A stretch of 64,000 nt of DNA from Hydrangea macrophylla (lineage: Eukaryota > Streptophyta > Magnoliopsida > Cornales > Hydrangeaceae). Of this stretch, positions 1 to 10,109 are shown one piece after another. The position numbers and the translations under genes are program-made. The notes beneath the pieces were generated by a model. That model had not been told where the DNA came from. It saw only the letters and a list, made by a program, of their open reading frames with translations, and made no database searches. The stretch spans positions 98,785,887 through 98,849,886 of the forward strand of contig CM066989.1 of assembly GCA_033977485.1 (NCBI GenBank), given 5' to 3'. The first letter of the stretch is position 1. The number at the start of each line of letters is the position of its first letter.

Positions 1-955
1 AATTAGCAAGTTTTTACATATGTATAAATAACCATGCAAAATCTCAGTGTATGACTCTTAATATCGTTGTCACAACAACCAAGTTATTCCTAACCAGTCA
101 ATTCAACAAAAGTGATGCGTTATTGAATCCAAGTTTTCTAGCCAATCAAAGGAATGCAGATGTGGTAACTAGAGTTTATTGAAAGTTCCTAGAATTGGCA
201 TGTATTCTTCATCACAGGTTTTCAGATTTTCTTATTTGAGAGTCTTAAGATATTCTGTTCAGTACTCTAGGGCATAGGCAAACTGCATACTATGTTGACA
301 TAATATGGTGCTTGCAAAATGTAAGATATTAGTAAGAGAAACTAAACCAAATTGTACGTTGTTAAACTGAAAACAAAATGTAAACAACGGATCGACCGTA
401 GTGTTCCCAATTGCTCAATTATTTACTGCACATAATAAATAAAAACACATGCAATAAATATATATACCTATGCATTACAGGAAAAACGACAGATATTTCT
501 TGTAATTCATTAGCCGAACAGCCCTAGAAGTTCATATGAGAAGGCTGCTTTCCATTGGTTTAGGATGTATCATACATCCGAATTAGGTCCTAAAATAATG
601 TAATTTAGGTCCTACAATGTTGCAAGTTTGAAAACCACTTTGGCTTAAAGCAAGTAGTTTCAAGTTACAACATTTTGGGACCTAGTTACATTATTTTGGG
701 ACATAACTATAACATTTTGGGACCTAACTACAACATTTTGGGACCCAAATCACTAGGAAGTATGATACATCCTAATCCTAAACCACTAGGAGGTATCATA
801 GAATTTTCCAACATTATATAGATTCATAAGAACTAGAAAAATAACAAATTCAAACGACATAAACAACACTCCCCTGTGAAAACATTTAAGAAACTTAAAT
901 CAAAACCACTGAACATGCAAAGAGAAGCAATTAAAATTAGGGGCTTAAACCATAC
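1..955 (-). other. First intron of a host gene (partial), minus strand
   Basis: The stretch left of the exon at 956-1012 has no second exon that I can find. It begins, on the minus strand, with a GTATGG donor (plus 950-955) and is AT-rich. A MITE lies inside it at 556-785. The intron continues past the left edge of the window. Confidence 0.5.
556..785. mobile_element. MITE-like inverted-repeat element
   Basis: The left end reads TGGTTTAGGATGTATCATAC, and the reverse complement of the right end reads the same apart from a 6-base insertion (GGTTTAGGATTAGGATG...). Between the ends are several copies of ACATTTTGGGACCTA. No target-site duplication could be fixed and no coding capacity is visible. 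Confidence 0.6.
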
Positions 956-1012
956 CCGTCGTTTCCCAGCTTCCAAATGCTCTTGCTTCCGCAAAACCTG
1001 AGCAGACGCCAT
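956..1012 (-). CDS. First coding exon of a host gene, BLISTER-like
   Basis: On the minus strand an ATG at 1012-1010 opens 19 codons reading MASAQVLRKQEHLEAGKRR, followed directly by a GTATGG splice donor at 955. The phrase RKQEHLEAGKRR matches my recollection of the N-terminus of BLISTER (BLI), a plant coiled-coil nuclear protein that works with Polycomb-group proteins and in the ER-stress response. That recollection is the basis of the name; the exon alone is too short to prove it. The start is supported by a preceding CT-rich, intergenic-type 5' leader. The rest of the gene lies beyond position 1. This is the only sequence in the window that looks like an intact, non-transposon protein-coding gene. 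Confidence 0.55.
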
Positions 1013-1390
1013 TCAAACCCCAGCAACCACAATCTCAAAACCTATACAGATTCACTAATAATTCTCAAAAAATCCCACAAACTAGCCCTAATAATTCAAG
1101 CATACCCACTAAAACCCTAGAAACAGCATAGATTTCACAATACAATTCAGATAAGAAAAGATTAGAAAGAATCCCAAATTATTTCGTTGTATGGTCACAA
1201 ATCAATCAACAATCGCGATTAACGGCCAAAAGATTTGAACTTTTGAAACTAGGGGCGAATTTATGAAGACAAAACTTGAATTTGAAGAGAAAAGGGGTTG
1301 ATCTGATCAGAGAGGAGTTCGGTAATGTTTGTTTGTTCAAGCATATCTCCTTTCTTCTCTCTCTTATCTCTCCTGTAAGTTTTCATTTCG
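1013..1390 (-). promoter_or_regulatory. 5' leader and proximal promoter of the BLISTER-like gene
   Basis: Minus-strand reading gives a CT/AG-rich leader typical of plant 5' UTRs (plus-strand CTTTCTTCTCTCTCTTATCTC near 1350), then AT-rich leader up to the ATG at 1012. The transcription start is guessed to lie near 1390. No clear TATA box was identified. A leader intron is possible but not demonstrated. Confidence 0.4.
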
Positions 1391-1564
1391 CCTTAAATGT
1401 TATTTCAATGGCGGTTTAATGGTACCAGCTGTTACGATACAATGACATGTTTTGTGGGACCATTGTTAAACACATGTGCTTATTGACCAAAATTTGAATG
1501 TCGAGTGCAGCTTGCTGTCCGGACGTTGAACCATAGTGTTTGTTCGTCACTTGTTCATCTAACT

Positions 1565-1752
1565 AGGGGTGCATTTTTGCTCACCCCAATTTGCTCATCC
1601 ACCACTATTTAGGCTGACATGTTTTCCATTCTTGTTCTTTACAGTAATTGTGTTAAAGCAGGGGTAAAATGAGAATAGAATAGGACACATGTCAATATAA
1701 TGGTAGAGGTAAGCAAAGGGTGAGCAAAATTGGAACGAGCAAAAATTCACTC
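1565..1752. mobile_element. hAT-type MITE with target-site duplication
   Basis: The termini are GGTGCATTTTTGCTC and, reversed from the right end, GAGTGAATTTTTGCTC, continuing as imperfect inverted repeats (CCAATTTGCTCA / CCAATTTTGCTCA). It is flanked on both sides by TCTAACT (1558-1564 and 1753-1759), a 7-bp match compatible with a worn 8-bp hAT duplication. No coding capacity. Confidence 0.7.
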
Positions 1753-1773
1753 TCTAACTGGGATTTGTTTGGA

Positions 1774-1957
1774 AGAGTAGAGCTATGCTTCCCAAATTTT
1801 GTATTTCAAATGTGGTTCCCAACACATGGGGCACTGGGACCACCTTTAATAATGGTGGGACCATTTCCACATCCTCCAATAAAAATAAAGTTGGCCTATT
1901 ACCACATTTGTTGGGAACCACATTTGGACTACAAATGTGGGAAGCATAACATTAGGC
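1774..1957. mobile_element. MITE with 9-bp duplication (Mutator-like)
   Basis: Inner inverted repeats read TATGCTTCCCAAATTTTG and TATGCTTCCCACATTTG, extending through CAAATGTGGTTCCCAACA on each arm. TTGTTTGGA occurs on both flanks (1765-1773 and 1958-1966); a 9-bp duplication is what Mutator-like elements leave. The outermost bases match poorly, so the exact ends are uncertain. Confidence 0.6.
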
Positions 1958-1966
1958 TTGTTTGGA

Positions 1967-2728
1967 AATGTATCAAAGTAGGTTCAAGCTAAGGGTGCGT
2001 TTGATAACCCAATTAAGTGTTAAAAATGAAAAATTTCAGTACTTAAATTCACTACTCTACGTTTGATAAATGTATCAATTCACTGAAAAATCAGCCAAAA
2101 TCTTAGTGAAAACTTTAAGTAAAAAAGTTCTACTGAGAACGCATTCCATTTCAATACTTGAAACACTATTCTATAGTTTATAGGAAACCAACTATAGTGA
2201 ATGCATTTTATTTCGTGAGAGTAATTCTTGAATAGAGGTGTAAAGTGGGCTGGGTTAGCCCAACCTAGTACGGAAAAAAGGCTAAACCCAACCCAGCTCA
2301 ACCCAGCCCAACCCGGCCAGTCAAAACCCCGCCCTCTAGAGTGGGCCGATACGGTTCATCCTTTCTAGCCCACCGACCCAGCCCAGTCCGACCCGCCTAA
2401 AACCCACCAAAACCCACGACCCAGCCCAACCTAACCCAACCAACCCACTAACCCAACCCACACGGCCCCCACGATTTTTTCAGAAACATAATTATAAACT
2501 ATAAGATATAAGTTATAAATTAGGTAATTTATAAGTATAAGTGGTAATACGTAATAAGTTGTTCACCATATTAAGCTATTAATTGCGCATTTGTGTTGTT
2601 GCCTTCCGTTTTTTTTAATGGATACACATGCATGGAGCACAACTATGACTATGGTTTGGCCAAAACGGAACGGAATGAAAATCACTCTATCGGGAAAAAA
2701 ATTCCGAAAATTTATGAAATCAAACAGC
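1967..2728. other. Non-coding stretch with MITE debris and C-rich repeat
   Basis: From about 1990 the sequence GGGTGCGTTTGATAACCC resembles a hAT-type MITE terminus whose other end was not found. From 2225 to 2475 the plus strand is a degenerate series of AACCCAACCCAGCCC units. I see no gene; short reading frames here are accidental. Confidence 0.4.
2225..2475. repeat. Degenerate AACCCAGCCC-type repeat
   Basis: Irregular tandem copies of AACCCAACC, CAGCCCAACC and ACCCACC run for about 250 bp. The strand bias (C on plus, G on minus) is strong. The start (GTGGGCTGGGTTAGCCCAAC) can fold on itself. Confidence 0.5.
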
Positions 2729-3220
2729 AGTGTTCTAAAAATCGGCCTAGGCGGTGCCCGGCCGTCGAGATTTTCCCTAGGCGTTTGAGAAAATCGGCCA
2801 GTGGATTAGTCGGCCTCTAGGCGAGGCCTAGGCGGTGCTAGGCGGGCTAGGGTGAGAATGCTAGAGAGTCTTATTTGGGTCCGACTCTTTGAAAAAAAAA
2901 CCCTAACATTAGTATATATATACACTTAAGGTTTAAGTTAATTATGGAGAGATCCCTAATAGGTTTTTGAATATTAAAAGCTTCTAATAATCTTTACTTA
3001 TTTCCAAAAAAACACCACATAACCTTTATATATATATGTATCTATTATTTGAACCACAAATCTATAATTTATTTTAATTAACACCACATAACTAGTATAT
3101 ATATCTATTATATAATTAATTTTATTTATAAAACAAATCCGCCTAGGCGTCTGCCTAGGCCCCTAGGCGCTAGGCCCCCCTTCGCCGCCCGACTAGCGCC
3201 TAGCGATTTTTAGAACATTG
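2729..3220. mobile_element. Mutator-like MITE with CTAGGCG-rich ends
   Basis: The left terminus reads AGTGTTCTAAAAATCGG and the right, reversed, reads CAATGTTCTAAAAATCG. Both subterminal zones are packed with CCTAGGCG/CTAGGCGG repeats, while the middle is AT-rich. A perfect 9-bp duplication TCAAACAGC flanks it (2720-2728, 3221-3229). That and the long degenerate termini fit a non-autonomous Mutator-like element. Confidence 0.75.
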
Positions 3221-3527
3221 TCAAACAGCTGTTTCGATGCCAATTCTAATTTTCGGAATATTCATTTTCCTTTCTGATTCGAATTTCGGAATTTTTTTGA
3301 AATTTCATGGATAAAGCTAGTGTTGTACAAAAATCGTTCAGACCTTCAAGAAACCAATCGGAATAACAGAACGCTGGGCAAAACATAGTTGATACCACTA
3401 CATCAACTCTCTAAAATGTATGTGTTTCCAATTTCAAGAACCTTTAATGCCAGATGCCAATCAGAAGATTCAGAACAATAGACCTTGAAAATGTGTTTCC
3501 AATTTCAAAAAGTTTTTTCTTTTTATT

Positions 3528-3659
3528 GAGAGAGAGAGAGAGAGAAAAGAAGCTAGATCTAGATCTAGTGAAGAAAAAGTAAGATCAAGAGATCAAAATA
3601 AAGAGAATAAAGTGTTAACTAAAACAACCAGATCTAACGGCGAGAGAGAGAGAGAGAGA
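3528..3659. repeat. Two (GA)n microsatellites
   Basis: (GA)n occupies 3528-3544 and 3642-3659, separated by about 100 bp of purine-rich sequence. On the minus strand they read as CT tracts typical of plant 5' leaders. Confidence 0.8.
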
Positions 3660-3785
3660 CATACCTAGAGCAGCAGCGCCGGCGAGCGGCGAAGGCAAAG
3701 GGAGACTGGCAAAGGATGAAGGCGAAGGGAGACCGGCGAAGGGCGACGTACGGAGAAGGTTAGCAAATTGAGCATGCGTACTCAT
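3660..3785 (-). other. Possible leader exon, minus strand
   Basis: A GC-rich island in AT-rich surroundings reads, on the minus strand, as pyrimidine-rich CG-containing sequence ending in CTCTAG and then GTATGT, a good plant splice donor. It could be a 5' UTR exon of an unannotated or dead gene. No open frame of note and no downstream exon were found. Confidence 0.25.
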
Positions 3786-4558
3786 CAATGTAGGTAAAAT
3801 CCACCCAGAAATTTGTGGAAAGTTGATGGGAAATTGACCATGACCCTAAAGTAGCACATAAGCAAGCAAGGACTAAAAATCCCAAAAAAAAAAAAAAAAA
3901 CCTGCTTCTAAAATTTCCAACTTTCAAAGATGATCATTGAGAAATTCCAATCTTTCATTGGAAAAAAAAATATTCAAAGATTGCATTACAAATAATGGAA
4001 AACTTTTTCAATAAGTTAAGTGTGGAATTCACAATTCCAATCTTTCAAAGAGACTAAAAATTCCAATCTTTCAAAAAAAAAATATTGTAGTGCAAGACGG
4101 CTTGAAAAATTCGAAAGATCAAAGGATTGGAATTGAAGATTGATTGAAACTAAACTCACAAAAATCCCAAAGATTCAACAGATTTACAATAAGTCCAAAG
4201 GCACTACCGGTTGTTGAGAAGAAGTTTAAATCAGTTCTGGGCACAACAGGTAACCTGAAATCAGTTCTGGGCACAAATTACAGAAGAATTGTTTCAGCAT
4301 TTCAACGGTAACAGAGGAGAGAATTTAAGCAGTAAATCAAATCTAACAGCCTTATAATAACTAATGTGTTCCTCAATCTAATAAAAATCTTATTTACTAT
4401 TAATATATATCATGTTTCTATGATTCATTTATAGTGAAAAGTAAACTATTTTGGAAAAAAAAAAAAAGGGAAGAACATGGGCGGTGGGCCATTTTAGTGC
4501 CTGTGAGTCCTTGGCTTATGGTATTTAGAAGCTTGAAAATACATATATATATATATAT

Positions 4559-4800
4559 GCACAATGTTCTTTATTCCTTCCCTGAATTTTCCTCCGCCTA
4601 TATAATTGATTACAGTTCTATATAATCCATATATATATATATAAGTATGTAGAATGCACATTATCAGCAATTTTAGGGCTCATATATGCACAATGTTCTT
4701 TATTCCTTCCCTGAATTTTTCTCTTCCTATATAATTGATTACAGTACTATATAATCTAGATATACAGGTATGTAGAATGCACATTTATCAGCAATTCAAG
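4559..4800. repeat. Tandem duplication, about 129-bp period
   Basis: GCACAATGTTCTTTATTCC starts at 4559 and again at 4688. Both copies continue through TTCCTTCCCTGAATTTT, a shared TATATAATTGATTACAG stretch and GTATGTAGAATGCACAT. They differ by scattered substitutions and a shrunken TA tract. Non-coding. Confidence 0.75.
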
Positions 4801-4980
4801 CGCTTAGATACAACAAATCCAACAAATTATAGGGTTGTAAAAACATTCTGAAAAGTGAAAACTTTTAATTTTGAGGTGAAGATCTGACATTTCAATCAAG
4901 AATTGAAGCTTAACTCTCTAAACATATATTGCTTGCATAAAAGTTCAAACCGATGCAAATCAAACAAGGGTCGGACTATA

Positions 4981-5061
4981 CCTTTCGCCGGAGGGAGACA
5001 CTGGAAAAGCGATCTGGGCACGATTCTTGGAGTCGGTGATCGGTGCCTTTTGGTCGGTGTC

Positions 5062-5105
<44 letters not shown>

Positions 5106-5217
5106 GGGAATGGAGGAAGCTGTGAGCTAGGGCTTGGAAGAGATGGGGAGAATGGTGGAGGAGGCCGTGGCCTTCTGCTTGAAAGTTTCGATTTGGGATG
5201 TTAATGTTATGAATATA
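4981..5217 (-). other. Possible leader exon with (CT)n, minus strand
   Basis: On the minus strand this is a CT-rich leader containing CCAAGCCCTAGCTCACAG, a long (CT)n tract (plus (GA)n at 5068-5102) and an end GGCGAAAG followed by GTATAG. Composition and donor resemble the element at 3660-3785. It may be a host 5' UTR, but no coding exon follows. Confidence 0.25.
5068..5102. repeat. (GA)n microsatellite
   Basis: An uninterrupted dinucleotide run of about 17 units. Confidence 0.9.
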
Positions 5218-5273
5218 AACGCCACCCTGTTTTTCTTGAACTCATTACTCATGACGTCACATGTTTTAATCAA

Positions 5274-5425
5274 GGCTAGTGCTAATGTCAAAGCACAATG
5301 TGCTAATGCCAAAGCACAAAGTATCACTAAAAGCTTTAGTGACACATATTTAAGTGTCATTAAAGCTTTTAGTGACACTTTGTGCTTTGGCATTAGCACA
5401 TTGTGCTTTGGCATTAGCATCACCC
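5274..5425. mobile_element. 152-bp foldback MITE, hAT-type
   Basis: The whole element is a near-perfect inverted repeat: the first half (GTGCTAATGCCAAAGCAC and on to CACTAAAAGC) is mirrored by the second half, leaving a loop of roughly 20 bp around 5345-5360. It contains an internal duplication of GCTAATG(C/T)CAAAGCACAA in each arm. TTAATCAA flanks it on both sides (5266-5273, 5426-5433), an 8-bp duplication as hAT elements make. Apparent reading frames across it on both strands are by-products of the palindrome. Confidence 0.85.
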
Positions 5426-5654
5426 TTAATCAAAAATATCCATTTATGCATTTAAAAAAACTTGGCATGGTCATAACTTTTGTTCTATAAGTATTTTTTT
5501 TTTTTTTTGGGTTAACTTTGATGTTAAAAAAAACAAAAAATCTATTAAAGAGATCAATATTGACTTTTAAATCTTGAAGGAAAAAAAATACCCCATAAAA
5601 TTTAAACTAAAAAGTAAAAATATTTTCTTTTGCATAAATCTAATAAAAATAATA

Positions 5655-5724
5655 CATGTTTTGCAAATTTGACAGCCATAATTGCGTAGATCTCGAAAAA
5701 CAAAATCACCCAAAAATGTCAAAA

Positions 5725-5758
<34 letters not shown>

Positions 5759-6860
5759 TATGGCCCCGTTTAACAGATTTAACAGGTAATATTATTTGTT
5801 TGTAAATAGACTCTAACATATAATAGATAGGCCCCGTTTGTTTCAACCTATAAGCTACAAATTATGGCTTATAGCTTAAAAAAAGCTGGAATAAAGTGTT
5901 TGTTGTGGCTTATAGTTTAAAAACTAATAACTTTTTTCAGCTTATTTAAGCTCAAAAGGCCAACTTATTTGAAGCTGGGTTAAGAGTGTTTTCCAACTTA
6001 TAGCTTATTTAGATTTTAGTTAAATTTTTATTGTACAACCTTGTTCCTTATTTTTTTTGCTATTGACATCAATTACCCCTAACTAAATTAAACTCATCAG
6101 TTGTACAAAAATCCCATCATATTATATTCATCTTCTCTTACAACTCCACCAACACAACCGCAAGGTGACAGATTAGAAAATATATTATAAATTTATTTTT
6201 TGAGATATGAACTTAAAATTCATACATTTTTAATAAATGGTTTTTTTTAATTCTACACAAACAGTTTTTTAAGGGCATTTTGAACAATTGCACTACAAAT
6301 AAGCTATTTGATAGCTTATTCTATCAAACACCACTACATCTTAATCACTGCTTCTGCAAAGCTGTACCAAACAGGTTCACAACTTATTCTAAGTTCTAAA
6401 AGCTATAATCTGAAAAGCTAAGAGCGATAATCTATCTGTTTAAGCTGCAACAAACAGTGCCATAATATTATTTGTTCATACACAAATTTAACCGATAATA
6501 TTTTATGTTCAAATAGATAAAAGCTCATAAATGAAACCAAATTACCTGTTTTTACATAATTTTCAAGTCCAATGCAAAGATCTCGAAAAAAAAAACAGCA
6601 AAAAGGCTAGAAAAGAGAAAGTTACGGTCTTTTATTCAAACTAATAATATTATCTGTTCAAACTGAACAGATAAAAGCTCAAAAAAGAGGCTCCAAATTA
6701 CATGTGCACAATTTTCTTGTCCAGTTCAAAGATCTTGAAAAAATACACAGGAAAAAAATCACTTAAAAAGGCCAAAAAATAAGTTAGTTGTGGCCATCTA
6801 AAGTTGACATTTCGAACGGATAACATTATCTGTTTGTAAACAGATAAAATCATTGAACAA
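5655..6860. repeat. Degenerate repeat of about 150-bp units
   Basis: Recurring blocks carry AGATCTCGAAAAA (near 5690, 6572 and, as AGATCTTGAAAAA, 6728), each preceded by AATATTATTTGTT or ATTATCTGTT and AACAGATAAAAGC. At least three units can be aligned by eye. The array is interrupted by a hAT-like element at 5830-6461 and contains a (TA)n tract at 5731-5759. Non-coding. Confidence 0.5.
5830..6461. mobile_element. hAT-like non-autonomous element
   Basis: The left end GGCCCCGTTTGTTTCAAC mirrors the right end, whose reverse complement is GGCACTGTTTGTTGCAGC. Subterminal regions are full of AGCTTATAG/CTTATAGC motifs, as in many plant hAT MITEs. No unambiguous 8-bp duplication was found. No transposase fragment is present. 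Confidence 0.55.
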
Positions 6861-7050
6861 CTAACAAAAAAATTAATCTTTTTCTTTAGAATTTCATATC
6901 ACATATGAGTCTTGTTTTAAATATCTTGATTTCACGATTCCAAAAATATAAATTTTATCGAAAAAGATTTTAAAAATTGGAAGTTATGGAATTTTAAAGT
7001 TCAAAAAAACTAATAATGGCATGGCATAACTAACTCTCAAGGGGGTTAAA

Positions 7051-7531
7051 ATGTTGGGATAATTAATTTTTAGTCTATTTTTTGTATAGATTTTAAAAGT
7101 CAGTCATTATTTTTTTCTAAAATAAAAATATATATCAACTTTTACTGTATAATTTAAAATTCATCAAATTTTACATGACGTTTTGGGGCAATTCTTTATA
7201 ATGTTGGGAGCAACAACGCGAAACATTTGAGAGCAACTCTTGAAAACTTAGGAAGCAACTCATTTCAAAGTCAGGTGCAACTCTTCACAACACTGGGAAA
7301 AGTATTCACAAATTTAGGAGCAATCATCACAAATGTATTGGTGCAAGTTCAGAACGTTGAAAACAAAAAGTTGACTAAAATACAAAATAACAAAAGTTGA
7401 TTTTTTTTTTTTTTACTTTGTTGATAACTTTTTAAATTTATTATTGTTGATATTTTTCATCATTTAAAAAGTAGTAGACTGACTTTTAAATTTTATACAA
7501 AAAGTTTATTGGTATGTAAGTATCCCTACAA
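7051..7531. mobile_element. MITE with inverted repeats of about 65 bp
   Basis: The left arm runs from TTGGGATAATTA through TTTTAAAAGTCAGTC; the right arm, reversed, runs from TGTAGGGATACTTA through TTTAAAAGTCAGTC. The middle has five to six loose copies of a GGAGCAACTC-type motif (7200-7350). A fragment of the same family occurs at 41,958-42,045. Confidence 0.6.
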
Positions 7532-7641
7532 TGTTTGGAAATAGAGGGGGAGGGGGAAGGAGAGTGAGAATGACTCTAATTGGTAGCAAAAAACTAGCGA
7601 AGGGGCTAAAGCTCAAATTGTCAAAAATTATGTTTAACTTG

Positions 7642-8288
7642 TGATATGCATAAAAATATCCAATGAGAGCATCTCTGCCACCTCAGCGAGAAATGCTAAA
7701 TCACCCGGTAGTTACGACTCATTGCGTGACCATCCCGGGGATAGTACCCAGGACCACCCGGTATATCCCGACCTGTGAATAATGGATCGGGAATACAACA
7801 CGAGCCCCTCTCGTGTCAGCGGCTGGCTATCCACGTCGCATAGCATGACCCAGAAGGTTCCAGACAGTTTACTACCTCAGATAGAAGACTAATGGAAAAA
7901 GAATGGTGTTTTCGAATCCGACTGGGAAACTCCCACAATTTTGTGCTGATCAATTGTAATTAGACCATATAGCCTAACTAGGCTACTTACCTTGTGCAAG
8001 TGGTCTCTTGTATCTATCTATAAAAGAGACATCTCAGTGTCTTCAAAGGGGGATTCTTATTCTACAGAATTGTAACATTGCATTGCACACACACGCGTTC
8101 TGCCCGGCCGGTCTCTAGTAGCTCCAAGCTTTTATTGCTTCACCAAAGATCCCCGACAACTTTCATATCATAGTGCAAGTGCTCTGATATACAACGTGGA
8201 CGTAGGTCTCTTAATTAATAGGGCCGAACCACGCACAAATTACTTGTCTATTTCTTCTTACTCTCTTACCCAAATTTTGGCATCATCA
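7642..8288 (+). repeat. 5' LTR of the Tat element (647 bp)
   Basis: It begins TG and ends CA. A TATA-like TCTATAAAAGAGAC lies near 8018-8031, and the 3' part holds GTGGACGTAGGTCTC and GGGCCGAACCAC, conserved in the other Tat-like LTRs of this window (34,844 and 47,557). Confidence 0.9.
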
Positions 8289-8310
8289 GTTTGACGCCGT
8301 TTATGGGAAT
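8289..8310 (+). promoter_or_regulatory. Primer-binding site region of the Tat element
   Basis: Immediately after the LTR comes TTTGACGCCGTTTATGGGAA, a one-or-two-base variant of the GGCGCCGT...GTGGGAA site seen (reversed) in the related element at 38,631-38,652. First-strand synthesis by reverse transcriptase would start here. Confidence 0.7.
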
Positions 8311-8351
8311 CGATAATTTTTCTCCCAAAAATAAATCCGTTACTAATCAAC

Positions 8352-9950
8352 ATGCCGCCGAAGAAGGGACTACCGCCCCAACAGGTTAGGCGGATTCGTA
8401 GGCCAGGCAACCGGCGGCCTCCATGACCTCATCACAGATTACTGCGGCTCTTGTGCAACTCCTGGAGGGCCAGCATCAAGCTCAACAGCAAATCAAAGAA
8501 TTGCTGGCCTGACAGGATAAGCCCCCTCAAGCCAAGGATCAGCTCAGAAATGACGCACGTGATCGTGTGCTCGTGTGGACTTGGCGTTATGCCCATACTG
8601 CACCGGTATCCCCCCCCCCCCTCCCCCTCCCCCTCCCCCAACTTTAGGGCGGTCCAGGAACGATGAGCGTAGCCATAACCCAGAGCGAACTCGGCAATGT
8701 GCCCGGGCCAACCCAAGCCGGACAGGGGATGCCAGGGAGATCATCAACAACAGACGCGCTGCCAGTAGGAAGGGGCAGTAGCAACCGGCCTGGAAATCAA
8801 CCCAAGAATGCCTGGCCAGGAGCCGTGGAGATCTTAGGCACACGATTACTTGGAGTCGAAGCCATTCCCCATCTTTGAGGACAACGCACTTCGAAGAAGT
8901 GGTTTCGTCGTCCAACCCGACCTACCGCACAGATACAGAACGAAGGGCCGATCGGGAAGACGTTAAGGCCCGTATCAGCGAGCTGCAGAAATAAATTGAG
9001 AAGTTGAGTCGTAGGCCATGTCGCGACTACACCAATACTGAAACTAGGTCATCCTTCACCATCCAGATCACAGGATTTTCCATTCCTTGTAAGTTCAAGT
9101 AACCACATCTTAATTCTTATGACGGTTCAGGGAGCCCAGTCGATCATGTCCGGACTTACAAGGCTTAGATGGCGTTAGCTACCAACGCCGATGAACTACT
9201 GTGCCTGGACTTTCCCAGTACCCTCAAAGGGATGGCCGCGCAGTGGTTCCACTCACTCAAACCCTAAACGGTCGACGACTTCAAGGCACTCAACAAGCTC
9301 TTCGTCAGCCAGTTCGTGGGAATGCTTAACCAATCACAGCCAAACACCCAATTGTTGGCTGTCAAGTAGCATAAAGGAGAATCCCTGAAGGATTATGTTG
9401 ATCATTTCAATCAGCAAAAGTTTCAGATCGGCAACCTGAACGAAACAGGCACGATCACAACCTTCTGTTTAGGGGTTCAGCACACCAAGGTTGCTACGTC
9501 ATTCCACCGTGATCGACCGACTACCCTGATTGAACTCTCAGAGAGAGTTGGAAAATACATTAGCACAGAAGAGTTTCTGAAGTCTAAGCGCACCAGCTTC
9601 ATGGAAGATGAGTCCCTGAAATCCAAACAGCAGCATGAAGGTTCTGAGAAAGACTCAGGAAAGAAGTCAAAGCAAGATTAGCAACGAATCGGTCAAAATT
9701 AGGCTCCAGTGACCTTCACGCCGCTTTCCCAGCCTATACAAGAAGTTATGGTCGCTGGCAAGGCTCAGAGGTTGCTCAAAAAATTGGCTAACCTGAAGAG
9801 CACGCCTAAGAAAAGGAACCGGGACAAGTATTTTTGATACCATAGAGATCATGGCAATGATACAGAAGACTGCTTCAAGCTCAAGATTGCCATTAAGAAG
9901 TTGATTGAGCAGGGTCATCTAGCCGAGTTCGGTTACCATGGATAGACGAC
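8352..9950 (+). pseudogene. Tat gag, decayed
   Basis: A start MPPKKG at 8352 is followed by a broken capsid gene. Recognisable pieces are LDFPSTLKGMAAQWFHSLKP near 9206-9265 and FNQQKF...VATSFHRDRPTTLIELSERVGKYI near 9400-9560, the usual retrotransposon gag core. Further on a knuckle-like segment (YHRDHGNDTEDCFKLK, about 9838-9886) occurs. Many in-frame stops (for example at the end of SLKP and before HKGES) and frame changes remove function. A C-rich tract at 8611-8640 disrupts the N-terminal part. Homologous pieces are found in the minus-strand element at 37,248-38,591. Confidence 0.8.
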
Positions 9951-10109
9951 CGAGGCAAGATACCCGAGCTCCCCAGCAGCCGTAACCCCTTGGTCACATC
10001 AACGTTATCTTTGAAGGAACATCGGGCGAAAGAAACTCGCAGTCGGCTAGGAAGAGACATGTCTGGGCATCCCGAGCAGATGTCCTATAAGTCCAACCAG
10101 CCAATTCCC

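Noticed and set aside
5127..5490. Overlapping frames on both strands of 98 and 118 residues
   Set aside because: They cross the foldback MITE, which is open in several frames because it is a palindrome.
5822..6470. 8-bp duplication around the hAT-like element
   Set aside because: ATAATAGAT and ATAATATTA are similar but AT-rich and not a convincing duplication.
8432..8915. Several overlapping frames on both strands with Pro/Gly runs
   Set aside because: They read the C-rich tract and decayed gag of the Tat element out of frame.
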